NCBI GenBank assembly: GCA_003485825.1
Contig: DNHN01000101.1
Location: forward strand, 1-16,573
Origin: Bacteroidota bacterium
GTDB lineage: Bacteria; Bacteroidota; Bacteroidia; NS11-12g; UBA9320
Reading direction: 5' to 3'
DNA: 16,573 bases
Positions 1-5,051 of this stretch are shown piece by piece. The notes under the pieces are model-generated. The model was not told the origin of the DNA, searched no databases, and saw only the letters and a program-made list of their open reading frames with translations. How positions within the stretch are numbered: position 1 is the first letter of the stretch; each line of letters opens with the position of its first letter. The position numbers and the translations under genes were made by a program.

Positions 1-4
1 TTTG

Positions 5-90
5 TGCCCCTAGTAGGAGTTGAACCTACACTGCCCTTACGGACAAAGGGATTTTAAGTCCCTCGCATCTACTTATTTCACCATAGAGGC
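5..90 (-). tRNA. tRNA-Leu(UAA), copy 1
   Basis: On the minus strand the acceptor GCCTCTA pairs with TAGGGGC, and the discriminator is A. The anticodon stem AGGGA/TCCCT encloses loop CTTAAAA, giving anticodon UAA (54-56). A long variable arm typical of class II tRNAs and the T-arm GTAGG-TTCAACT-CCTAC confirm Leu. CCA is not encoded. The D-loop reads AATAAGTAGA, so the first G of the conserved GG pair is replaced by A. It is one of two adjacent Leu(UAA) genes with different bodies, suited to decoding UUA in an AT-rich phage. Confidence 0.93.
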
Positions 91-95
91 ATTTG

Positions 96-181
96 TACCG
101 ATAGTAGGAGTTGCACCTACACGACCCATTCGGGTCACTGGGACTTAAACCCAGCGCGTCTACCAATTCCACCATATCGGT
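96..181 (-). tRNA. tRNA-Leu(UAA), copy 2
   Basis: The acceptor ACCGATA pairs with TATCGGT; the discriminator is A and CCA is not encoded. The anticodon stem CTGGG/CCCAG encloses TTTAAGT, giving UAA (145-147). The D-loop AATTGGTAGA is canonical and the long variable arm fits Leu. The T-loop reads TGCAACT instead of TTCAACT, so position 55, normally pseudouridine, is G. It has the same anticodon as the next gene but an unrelated acceptor stem, so it is not a simple recent duplicate. It begins about 20 nt downstream of a strong minus-strand terminator. Confidence 0.92.
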
Positions 182-201
182 ATGGTATTCAAATAAAATG
201 T

Positions 202-236
202 AAAAAAAAGCCCCTCTAATTTCTTAGAAGGGCTTT
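202..236 (-). terminator. Intrinsic terminator after the ligase/diphosphohydrolase genes
   Basis: Read on the minus strand, a 13-bp stem (236-224 with 219-207, one G-U pair) closed by a GAAA tetraloop is followed by a T8 tract at 209-202. The only irregular pair is G-U on the minus strand but A-C on the plus strand, which supports minus-strand RNA. It ends the transcript of the gene at 484-852 after an unusually long 3' region, and lies just upstream of the two tRNA-Leu genes. Confidence 0.9.
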
Positions 237-339
237 CAATTAAGTAAGTATGTCTAATACAGTTACTCCACAGCTCTTCCGATACGATTGCTCGTTAACG
301 ACAGGGTACTATAGAGTGTTAAATTTTTCATTTGAATTT

Positions 340-347
340 CAAAAATA
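340..347 (-). promoter_or_regulatory. Possible -7 element (TAnnTTTG)
   Basis: The minus strand reads TATTTTTG, matching the Bacteroidota -7 consensus TAnnTTTG. No convincing -33 TTG sits at normal spacing. If active, it would make a short RNA of roughly 130 nt ending at the terminator at 202-236 and containing no clear ORF. The motif is degenerate and can occur by chance in AT-rich DNA. Confidence 0.15.
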
Positions 348-358
348 TAACTTTTCTT

Positions 359-469
359 CTAATTGTCTACCCTTAAACGGTACATTTCTGCAATTTTTGA
401 ATCTCCCTCCTCTGTTATAGGCTTCTTATCAAGTAGTGGACCTAAGGCGGTGTAGGGGGAGAGTGTTTT
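359..469 (-). pseudogene. Startless open frame, possible coding remnant
   Basis: Between the stop of the diphosphohydrolase-like gene and the terminator, one minus-strand frame stays open for 36 codons and ends in TAG at 361-359. It follows a TGA at 472-470 and has no ATG, GTG or TTG before a late ATG eight codons from the end. Its composition looks protein-like (it includes PITEEGDSKIAEMYRLR). It may be the C-terminal remnant of a decayed gene, or chance. I do not recognise a family. Confidence 0.3.
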
Positions 470-483
470 TCAGCGTACTCTTT

Positions 484-852
484 TCACGCTTTAACATTCC
501 AGTCCTTAGGTATACTATATTTTTGAACTTGTGCACGAAGGTTCTCTGGTACAAATTGTGGATAGTTTTTAAATACATACCCAATGAACATTACATTACA
601 GCCTATATGGCCATGATGTGGCAGTCCTGACTCAGGGTCTATGAATTCTCCCCTAAGAAGAGCTGCTATGTGCCTCATGGTACTATCTAGTAAATCCATG
701 ATAGGCATACCCTTTTTCCAATTATCTCGTGCATATTTGGTAGCACCAAACTCCAACACGAATACTGTTTCTTCGAAAGATGTTAAATCCAAGAAGCTAA
801 ATTTAGGCTTCCTTTCATTAAATCTATTTGCTTGTTCTGGTTTTTCTGACAT
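484..852 (-). CDS. dATP/dGTP diphosphohydrolase-like protein (DUF5664 type)
   Basis: The 122-residue protein resembles the phage family annotated as dATP/dGTP diphosphohydrolase N-terminal domain (DUF5664; MazZ belongs to this group). The family pattern is visible in order: a KPxFSFLDL segment (about 16-23), LEFGATKYARDNWKKG (about 33-48), MRHIAALLRGE (about 59-69), then DPESGLPHHGHIGCN (about 72-86). MazZ enzymes remove diphosphate from dATP or dGTP; whether this one does is inferred. It starts 2 nt after the ligase stop, so the two are cotranscribed. MazZ is best known with PurZ in diaminopurine phages, but no purZ is visible here, so a general pool-trimming role is more likely. Confidence 0.75.
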   Translation of the reverse strand: MSEKPEQANRFNERKPKFSFLDLTSFEETVFVLEFGATKYARDNWKKGMPIMDLLDSTMRHIAALLRGEFIDPESGLPHHGHIGCNVMFIGYVFKNYPQFVPENLRAQVQKYSIPKDWNVKA

Positions 853-854
853 AA

Positions 855-1889
855 TTATTTATCTAATCTAATTCCTAAGTAAACAGGAAACCTTGGTATA
901 CCATCATCGGTTTCCTCAAAATATCTAATCTCTGCAGTCTTCCCTATAATATGTGTCTTATTCAGAAGTAGATTACTACGGTCTGTGTGAGACATTTTAG
1001 GTGTAGCCTTGAATGTTTTACCATTATGTATACAAACTACTACCCCTTGGTCAGGTCTAGCATCCATTGGAATTACATTCACAATTTCACATGCTAAATC
1101 TCTGAAGTCTTTATACTTTACAAGGTGTTTAGACCTACTGTTTAATTCATACCCTTCATTACCCCAACGTAGAATAGTTCCTTCATAGCCTTGAGATAAG
1201 TAATAGGTGTGCCATTCAACTAGTGCCCCAAAACTATTTGCATTATTAGTAGGAACAAGCTTAACGTGTTCTAACCCTTCTACTAATGATTTTAGCATTG
1301 CATAACGTTGTTTAAAAGGTTGGTCAGAAACAAGGTCATAAACATGGTGCTTCACAGTCTCTGATGTTCCAGGACGGTACTTTTTAATAAGCTTCATATT
1401 CTCCTGAAACGAGAGACCATGGGCGTAGAGTTCTCCGTCTAACACAGCATCGATGCCTTTAGTTTCATTTAGTATGTGATTCATTGTGGGTATATCTTTA
1501 CCTGTACGTGAGGTAAATTTACCTTCATTGAAGGCTCGCATACCGTCTAACTTAGGTTGTACCATACAAGAAGACCAGTCTATCTTGTTTTCTACCTTAG
1601 CAAAGGCTGTAGCCAACATTGGTAACATAACTACAGTGTTTTCTACTTCTTCCACAGTAGCGAAATAATCCTTCGAAAGCTTTTCTGCTATCTTAGAATT
1701 CATTTCTAAGACTGCTTGCTCTGCTCCAGAAGTTTCGTTAGACCTACCTACATTTTTAGGAGTAGCTATCTTCCTACTCTCGGCGTGTTTGCCATCGATT
1801 AGTCCATATTGTTCAATAATCTCGTCATTTTCGACATAGATTTTCCACACCCTAAGCTTTCCCTTAGAGTCTTTTTTGTATAAGTTCAT
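855..1889 (-). CDS. ATP-dependent DNA ligase with WGR-like N-terminus
   Basis: This 344-residue enzyme seals nicks in DNA using ATP. The adenylation motif KLDGMR has the nucleophile Lys at about residue 113. Motif III-like VLDGELYAHG, motif IV EGTILRWGNEG and motif V HLVKYKDF follow in order, and an OB-fold-like C-terminus completes it. Residues 1-75 look like a WGR-type DNA-binding domain (VWKIYVENDEIIEQYG). ATG 1889 lies 29 nt after a tRNA 3' half, with no clear ribosome binding site. The gene lies downstream of the tRNA array and just before the diphosphohydrolase-like gene, in one transcript. Its role in joining Okazaki fragments or recombination intermediates is inferred from the family. 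Confidence 0.92.
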   Translation of the reverse strand: MNLYKKDSKGKLRVWKIYVENDEIIEQYGLIDGKHAESRKIATPKNVGRSNETSGAEQAVLEMNSKIAEKLSKDYFATVEEVENTVVMLPMLATAFAKVENKIDWSSCMVQPKLDGMRAFNEGKFTSRTGKDIPTMNHILNETKGIDAVLDGELYAHGLSFQENMKLIKKYRPGTSETVKHHVYDLVSDQPFKQRYAMLKSLVEGLEHVKLVPTNNANSFGALVEWHTYYLSQGYEGTILRWGNEGYELNSRSKHLVKYKDFRDLACEIVNVIPMDARPDQGVVVCIHNGKTFKATPKMSHTDRSNLLLNKTHIIGKTAEIRYFEETDDGIPRFPVYLGIRLDK

Positions 1890-1918
1890 TTTTAAGTATT
1901 AAGTAATTAAGAAAATAG

Positions 1919-1960
1919 TAGTCTCGGAGTGATTCGAACACTCAAGCTCTTGGTTCGAAG
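1919..1960 (-). tRNA. Orphan tRNA 3' half (Arg-UCG-like), partial
   Basis: On the minus strand, immediately after tRNA-His, lies a complete tRNA 3' half. It has the anticodon-loop sequence CTTCGAA (1960-1954), 3' anticodon stem CCAAG, 5-nt variable loop AGCTT, T-arm GAGTG-TTCGAAT-CACTC, acceptor strand CGAGACT (1926-1920) and discriminator A (1919). The expected partners CTTGG and AGTCTCG, and any D-arm, are missing upstream and downstream. The loop would give anticodon UCG. It could be a decayed tRNA, half of a split or permuted gene, or an attachment-site-like copy of a host tRNA 3' end. Its T-arm matches no other tRNA in the window. Confidence 0.6.
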
Positions 1961-1965
1961 CTTAG

Positions 1966-2040
1966 GGTAATACATCAGATTCGAACTGACTATCAAAAGA
2001 TTCACAGTCTCTCCGCTCAGCCTATTTGCGCTATATCACC
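1966..2040 (-). tRNA. tRNA-His(GUG)
   Basis: The acceptor GTGATAT pairs with GTATTAC and carries the extra G-1 (2040) opposite discriminator C73 (1966), the hallmark of tRNA-His. The D-stem is CGC/GCG with GG in the loop. The anticodon stem AGAGA/TCTTT encloses CTGTGAA, giving GUG. The T-arm is GTCAG-TTCGAAT-CTGAT. It lies 5 nt after the stop of the SLOG gene and is followed directly by the orphan tRNA 3' half. CCA is not encoded. Confidence 0.93.
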
Positions 2041-2045
2041 ATGTC

Positions 2046-2411
2046 CTAGTAGCGGACCACTAGTATTTTTAGCTTGTACTTTCTAGCCAGCTCTATCATA
2101 GAGTCTGTTCCTCTATTTTTACCATCCCAGAAAGCTATTAATCGATTAGCATACCTTGCCATGTTTCCATTCCTAATAATTCCCCCAGCTTTGGGAAATG
2201 TCGCCCAGTCTGCTGGAAATCTTTTTATAGGGTATCCTTTTTCGATTGCAAATCTCTCGCCTAGTAGGTCAGCACCTTGTGCTGTCCCACTGACGATTTC
2301 TATATCTTTCTTGCCTTTTATGGCTTTAATTGCTTTAGTACAGCTACGCTGAAGAAAATTGTAATCGTTAAACTTACGACCTCCAGCAATGATTATTTTT
2401 TCCATATTCAT
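2046..2411 (-). CDS. SLOG / DUF2493 (YspA-like) nucleotide-binding protein
   Basis: The protein of about 121 residues has the SLOG-superfamily DUF2493 pattern: IIIAGGRKFND at the N-terminus, IVSGTAQGADLLGERFA in the middle, then AGGIIRNGNMARYA and LIAFWDGKNRGTDSMIELA. SLOG proteins bind nucleotides or nucleotide derivatives in a Rossmann-like fold; the substrate here is unknown. An upstream ATG at 2453 would place codons inside tRNA-Gln, so I choose 2411 (or 2405, two codons later). The start codon lies 3 nt after the discriminator of tRNA-Gln, so normal tRNA 3' processing would leave a nearly leaderless mRNA. The stop lies 5 nt before tRNA-His. Confidence 0.85.
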   Translation of the reverse strand: MNMEKIIIAGGRKFNDYNFLQRSCTKAIKAIKGKKDIEIVSGTAQGADLLGERFAIEKGYPIKRFPADWATFPKAGGIIRNGNMARYANRLIAFWDGKNRGTDSMIELARKYKLKILVVRY

Positions 2412-2414
2412 TAG

Positions 2415-2487
2415 TTGTCGGGGGCGGCCTCGAACCACCATTTCTAGATTCAAAGCCTAGCGTCCTGCCTACTTAGACGACCCGACA
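2415..2487 (-). tRNA. tRNA-Gln(UUG)
   Basis: The acceptor TGTCGGG pairs perfectly with CCCGACA (U1-A72 is typical of Gln), with discriminator A. The D-arm opens GTCTAAGTAGG. The anticodon stem CTAGG/TCTAG encloses CTTTGAA, giving UUG. The T-arm is GGTGG-TTCGAGG-CCGCC. It directly precedes the SLOG gene and is probably processed from the same transcript. Confidence 0.93.
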
Positions 2488-2524
2488 GGGTCATCTTTGC
2501 AAGAGGTATCGTTAATAAAAATAG

Positions 2525-2599
2525 TTACCCAGACGAGACTCGAACTCGCTACCTTCGCCGTGAAAGGGCGATGCCTCGAACCACTTCGGCCTCAGGGCA
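2525..2599 (-). tRNA. tRNA-Glu(UUC)
   Basis: The anticodon stem TCGCC/GGCGA encloses CTTTCAC, giving UUC. The D-stem GCC/GGC encloses a loop containing GTGGTT, and the T-arm is GCGAG-TTCGAGT-CTCGT. The acceptor TGCCCTG pairs with CTGGGTA except for a T-T mismatch at 6-67; the discriminator is A. It lies 5 nt downstream of tRNA-Gly. CCA is not encoded. Confidence 0.88.
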
Positions 2600-2604
2600 A
2601 TTTG

Positions 2605-2676
2605 AGCGAAATATCGGATTCGAACCGCGTCCTCTGCTTGGAAGGCAGATGCTTTACCAGTTAAGCTATATCTCGC
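2605..2676 (-). tRNA. tRNA-Gly(UCC) with non-standard 8+4 arm
   Basis: The anticodon stem TCTGC/GCAGA encloses CTTCCAA, giving UCC. The D-stem is GCTT/AAGC with TGG in the loop. The discriminator is T, as usual for Gly. The acceptor pairs over 8 bp (GCGAGATA with TATTTCGC), leaving a 4-position T-stem (GCGG/CCGA) with a G-A mismatch. In a normal 7+5 layout the T-stem would carry two mismatches. The loop TTCGAAT is intact. Confidence 0.85.
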
Positions 2677-2725
2677 ATGACGGGACGGCTGTTTAAGGTA
2701 CAACTCGCCCACGAAACCTTTATAA

Positions 2726-2807
2726 CACGCGGGTATCCTTGCCCCTAGACGACTCAGGCACCTTAGTACCTAGGGTGAGATTCGAACTCACGTCTCCCGC
2801 TTTGCAG
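2726..2807 (-). tRNA. Candidate circularly permuted tRNA-Cys(GCA)
   Basis: Minus-strand order is 3' half, linker, 5' half. The 3' half (2807-2767) has loop CTGCAAA (anticodon GCA), stem GCGGG, variable AGAC, T-arm GTGAG-TTCGAAT-CTCAC, acceptor CCTAGGT and discriminator A. A 7-nt linker (2766-2760, CTAAGGT) leads to the 5' half (2759-2726): acceptor GCCTGAG, then TC, D-arm GTCTAGGGGCAAGGAT, A26, stem CCCGC and GTG. CCCGC/GCGGG pair 5 of 5; the acceptor pairs 6 of 7 (two G-U, one A-C at 6-67). U33 and G34 occur on both sides of the break. The 3' half overlaps the last three bases of tRNA-Asp. A73 is unusual for Cys (normally U73). An alternative is two unrelated tRNA fragments. Confidence 0.6.
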
Positions 2808-2878
2808 TGCCGACGGGATTTGAACCCGCAATCTCCTCGCTGACAACGAGACGCCATACGCCGATATGCTGCGACACT
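2805..2878 (-). tRNA. tRNA-Asp(GUC)
   Basis: The acceptor AGTGTCG pairs with CGGCACT, with discriminator G as usual for Asp. The anticodon stem TCTCG/CGAGG encloses TTGTCAG, giving GUC. The T-arm is GCGGG-TTCAAAT-CCCGT. Position 8 is C rather than U and the D-stem needs a bulged G, so the core is slightly unusual. Its last bases form the start of the loop of the permuted tRNA-Cys 3' half. Confidence 0.9.
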
Positions 2879-2885
2879 AAATTAG

Positions 2886-2960
2886 TCTAGAAGGCAAGAA
2901 TCGAACTTGCGAACACCCGCTTCCAAGGCGGGCCCCTATTGCCCCTGGAGGAACTTCTAG
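2886..2960 (-). tRNA. tRNA-Pro(UGG)
   Basis: The acceptor CTAGAAG pairs perfectly with CTTCTAG (C1-G72 is typical of bacterial Pro), with discriminator A. The anticodon stem CCCGC/GCGGG encloses CTTGGAA, giving UGG. The T-arm is GCAAG-TTCGATT-CTTGC. It is first in the array and starts 12 nt after the T-tract of a terminator, with no obvious promoter between. Confidence 0.93.
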
Positions 2961-2972
2961 AAGTTACGTCAT

Positions 2973-3003
2973 AAAAAAACCCCTGACTATTTCTAATCAG
3001 GGG
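2973..3003 (-). terminator. Intrinsic terminator before the tRNA array
   Basis: The minus strand forms a 10-bp stem (3003-2994 with 2989-2980, one G-U) with a GAAA loop, then T7 at 2979-2973. It has the same architecture as the terminator at 202-236. It should end the long early transcript that passes dCMP deaminase and runs antisense through the lipoprotein gene. The tRNA array begins just beyond it. Confidence 0.88.
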
Positions 3004-3076
3004 CTCTGCATTTTTGAGAAGTTGTTTCTCTAGAACAGCATAATATAGCTGATACAATAGCAATCGCCTTGTTCAT
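2993..3076 (-). CDS. Possible 27-residue lipoprotein-like peptide
   Basis: An ATG at 3076 opens a 27-codon minus-strand frame starting MNKAIAIVSAILCCS, which resembles a short lipoprotein signal with an AILC lipobox. It ends at a TAG inside the loop side of the terminator hairpin. There is no visible ribosome binding site, and overlap with a terminator is unusual, so chance is quite possible. The rest of the gap 3004-3151 shows no other clear feature. Confidence 0.2.
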   Translation of the reverse strand: MNKAIAIVSAILCCSRETTSQKCRAPD

Positions 3077-3151
3077 GTTGCGGGATACGTCGTCCTAAAA
3101 TGTTTTTCATAACTTCGTTAAAGGTAGTTAAATTTTTTGTACCTTCTACAC

Positions 3152-3436
3152 ATGTGGAAATATTTTCTGACTTTCATATTAATACTTCTTTTGTCTAGCT
3201 GTCTTTTAGAGCAAGATGCGCTCTATGCACCAGCTCCAGAGGTTACACATTCTGCCAATGATAAATATTGGACGTGTTCTAGTAAGCCTAATTTAGTTCT
3301 TGAACGTATAGGTCCTAATCGATATATACTCTGGAATAATGCTTTTACTAAACAAAAACAGATAGGAGAGTATTTTATTCCCGATAACTCCTTACCAGCT
3401 TCTGCGTACAATATTCTAGAGTGTTTTAGGGATTAG
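3152..3436 (+). CDS. Small phage-encoded lipoprotein
   Basis: This is the only convincing plus-strand gene. I choose ATG 3152 over a TTG at 3137 because the protein then starts MWKYFLTFILILLLSSC, a textbook lipoprotein signal with lipobox LSSC (Cys17). The mature part is about 78 residues, has two further Cys (about 42 and 91) and probably sits on the periplasmic face of a Gram-negative membrane. Superinfection exclusion or a lysis-related role is common for such phage lipoproteins but is only inferred here. Its last 11 bases overlap the end of the convergent dCMP deaminase gene. The opposite orientation suggests separate expression timing. Confidence 0.75.
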   Translation: MWKYFLTFILILLLSSCLLEQDALYAPAPEVTHSANDKYWTCSSKPNLVLERIGPNRYILWNNAFTKQKQIGEYFIPDNSLPASAYNILECFRD

Positions 3437-3920
3437 CTTTTTTATAAGTACTTCTTCTATCTATAAAACCATCCCAGAAATCTACCTGCACTCCCGCTTC
3501 TTTAAACATCTGTGAAGCAGCCTTGTGACTATCATCCCATCTCTCTGATTCCGACTTTGGCGTAACTAACCTTCGAATTCCTGATTGAATGATGGCTCCC
3601 GCGCAATCCGCACACGGAAACATAGTACAATACATAGTACAACCTTCGACAGATTTACCTTGTCGCCCAGCTGTAATAATTGCATTTAATTCTGCATGTA
3701 CTACATACAGATACTTATCAGGCCGTTCATGTCGCTCAGGTATAGTATCAACAACTCCCCTTGGGAATCCGTTATACCCATCAGCTACAGAAAACCTATC
3801 ATCAACGATGACGGCTCCTACCCCTGTGTTATGGTCTTTACTCCAAGCGATTAAATCTATGGCTCGGTTCATGAACCTACAGTCCCAGCGGTCTATTTCG
3901 AAGGTTAATGTATTTTTCAT
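3426..3920 (-). CDS. dCMP deaminase family protein
   Basis: The 164-residue zinc-dependent cytidine/deoxycytidylate deaminase probably converts dCMP to dUMP, the precursor of dTMP. The zinc site is visible as VVHAELNAI (HAE, about residues 73-81) and MFPCADC (about 98-105). The N-terminal RWDCRFMNRAIDLIAWSKD and VGAVIVDD match the family, so ATG 3920 is preferred over an internal Met at 3872 even though it overlaps the preceding gene by 44 nt. Together with the nearby dUTPase it gives two routes to dUMP. The C-terminus overlaps the convergent lipoprotein gene by 11 nt. Confidence 0.9.
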   Translation of the reverse strand: MKNTLTFEIDRWDCRFMNRAIDLIAWSKDHNTGVGAVIVDDRFSVADGYNGFPRGVVDTIPERHERPDKYLYVVHAELNAIITAGRQGKSVEGCTMYCTMFPCADCAGAIIQSGIRRLVTPKSESERWDDSHKAASQMFKEAGVQVDFWDGFIDRRSTYKKANP

Positions 3921-4353
3921 GGTCTTTTTTTAAACGTCTATATTCTTTAGTAATAAGTTCATTAATGTCTGCCTTTGCGTATTTTGCAGTAGCTTCATCA
4001 TAAACATTGTAGTGAAGTTTCCAAGGGTTAATAATATACATTCCCCCCATCTTATACTCCTTATCTCCTATTTTTTGTATAGGAGCATCACGCCAAGCCG
4101 TATACATAGCATAAGCCTCTGAGTTAATGTAGTGCCTCATTCGACTGTCTTCCATCCGTTGATGTATTGGAGCCATCCTCTCCTCGATAGTTATTTTGTC
4201 TTTATATAACTCACCTAGATGATTTCCTAAACGTGCAGGTTTACTATCCCAGTCTTCTGGCTCTATGGCATCATACTCTTTCTTAAAGCTCCAGATAACC
4301 CACACTATGCCTATCACGGCAACAATACTGATAACTACTATTATACTTATCAT
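3877..4353 (-). CDS. Hypothetical single-pass membrane protein
   Basis: The protein has about 158 residues. The start at 4353 puts ATG one base after the dUTPase stop, with GGGAAG a few bases upstream as a possible ribosome binding site; a longer frame from 4380 would overlap dUTPase. Residues 2-22 (ISIIVVISIVAVIGIVWVIW) form one hydrophobic segment followed by Lys, predicting an N-out, cytoplasmic C-terminal orientation. The remainder is charged and probably helical (ITEEYRRLKK-type segments). I do not recognise a family. It sits between dUTPase and dCMP deaminase in one transcript. Confidence 0.75.
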   Translation of the reverse strand: MISIIVVISIVAVIGIVWVIWSFKKEYDAIEPEDWDSKPARLGNHLGELYKDKITIEERMAPIHQRMEDSRMRHYINSEAYAMYTAWRDAPIQKIGDKEYKMGGMYIINPWKLHYNVYDEATAKYAKADINELITKEYRRLKKDHEKYINLRNRPLGL

Positions 4354-4354
4354 A

Positions 4355-4792
4355 CTACTTCCCTGTTGAGCCGTGACCACCTTCTCCTCTCTCAGTAGAA
4401 GATAGCTCTTCTACCTCTGTAAGTTCAATTTGCGGATAAGGCATAATGATTAGCTGTGCTACTTTATCCCCTACATCATACTTAGGAAGTATCATGTCAG
4501 GAAGGTGTGGTGGAGACGTTGGCTTCATTGTAACAATGATTTCTCCACGGTATCCTGAGTCTATAACTCCCACACTATTAGCAAGAAATTGTTTACGCCC
4601 TCTAATACTAGAGCGAGGGAATATTAGTCCTATAAATCCCTTAGGTATTTCGATAGCTAAACCTGTTTCATAAGCGATATATGCGGTGGTGCCTGAATAT
4701 CCAGTAGCTACTAGGTCTAACCCAGCGTCCCCATTTTTGGCATATTTTGGGACAACTGCCTCTGGGTGCAGTTTTTTAATGTTTACTTTCAT
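4355..4792 (-). CDS. dut: dUTPase (deoxyuridine 5'-triphosphate nucleotidohydrolase)
   Basis: The 145-residue trimeric-type dUTPase hydrolyses dUTP to dUMP and diphosphate, limiting uracil in DNA and feeding dTMP synthesis. All five motifs are present in order: AGLDLVA (motif 1, about 23-29), PRSSIRGR (motif 2, about 59-66), GVIDSGYRGEI (motif 3, about 74-84), VAQLIIMP (motif 4, about 110-117) and RGEGGHGSTGK (motif 5, C-terminal). Motif 5 has His where Phe is usual. Length is normal. It starts a few bases after the stop of the preceding small gene. Confidence 0.95.
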   Translation of the reverse strand: MKVNIKKLHPEAVVPKYAKNGDAGLDLVATGYSGTTAYIAYETGLAIEIPKGFIGLIFPRSSIRGRKQFLANSVGVIDSGYRGEIIVTMKPTSPPHLPDMILPKYDVGDKVAQLIIMPYPQIELTEVEELSSTERGEGGHGSTGK

Positions 4793-4793
4793 C

Positions 4794-5051
4794 TTAATTA
4801 ATGATTACACAGTTAATTTGTTCTTTCTTAATTGCATCAGAATCTTTGTCATCTCCGTTATAGAAACCTTTTAATTTTAAATACCTTGATTCTTTTATAT
4901 CATAAGCTCCACACAATGAAGGTAGATTGTTTACTTTATGATATGCATTTCCCTCATCGTCTATAGAATAGATTACAGGTAAGTCTCCATAACCTTGATT
5001 TTCAAGGCTTTCTAGAGTTTTTCGCATTTCTTTAATTGTAATTTTACTCAT
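4794..5051 (-). CDS. Hypothetical small acidic phage protein
   Basis: This 85-residue protein begins MSKITIKEMRKTLESL and contains GDLPVIYSIDDEGNAYHKVN, a pattern common in small phage proteins of unknown function in which a short helix is followed by a strand pair around a D-D-E-G-N turn. No catalytic motif is evident. It overlaps the DUF4031-like gene by 8 nt and ends one base before the dUTPase start, so it is translated from the same transcript. Confidence 0.75.
   Translation of the reverse strand: MSKITIKEMRKTLESLENQGYGDLPVIYSIDDEGNAYHKVNNLPSLCGAYDIKESRYLKLKGFYNGDDKDSDAIKKEQINCVIIN

Noticed and set aside
250..330. A possible extra tRNA in the gap after the first terminator
   Set aside because: No T-arm with a TTC-A loop and no pairing acceptor stems could be found.
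463..490. Programmed frameshift or stop readthrough extending the diphosphohydrolase-like protein
   Set aside because: A TGA stops the frame and the C-run is not a good slippery site; nothing supports recoding.
436..630. A 64-codon plus-strand frame
   Set aside because: It is antisense to the DUF5664-type gene, with no family resemblance or promoter.
2512..2712. A 66-codon minus-strand frame
   Set aside because: It runs through tRNA-Glu and tRNA-Gly, whose structures are clear; the open frame is incidental.
3589..3933. A 114-codon plus-strand frame
   Set aside because: It is antisense to dCMP deaminase, whose zinc motifs are intact.
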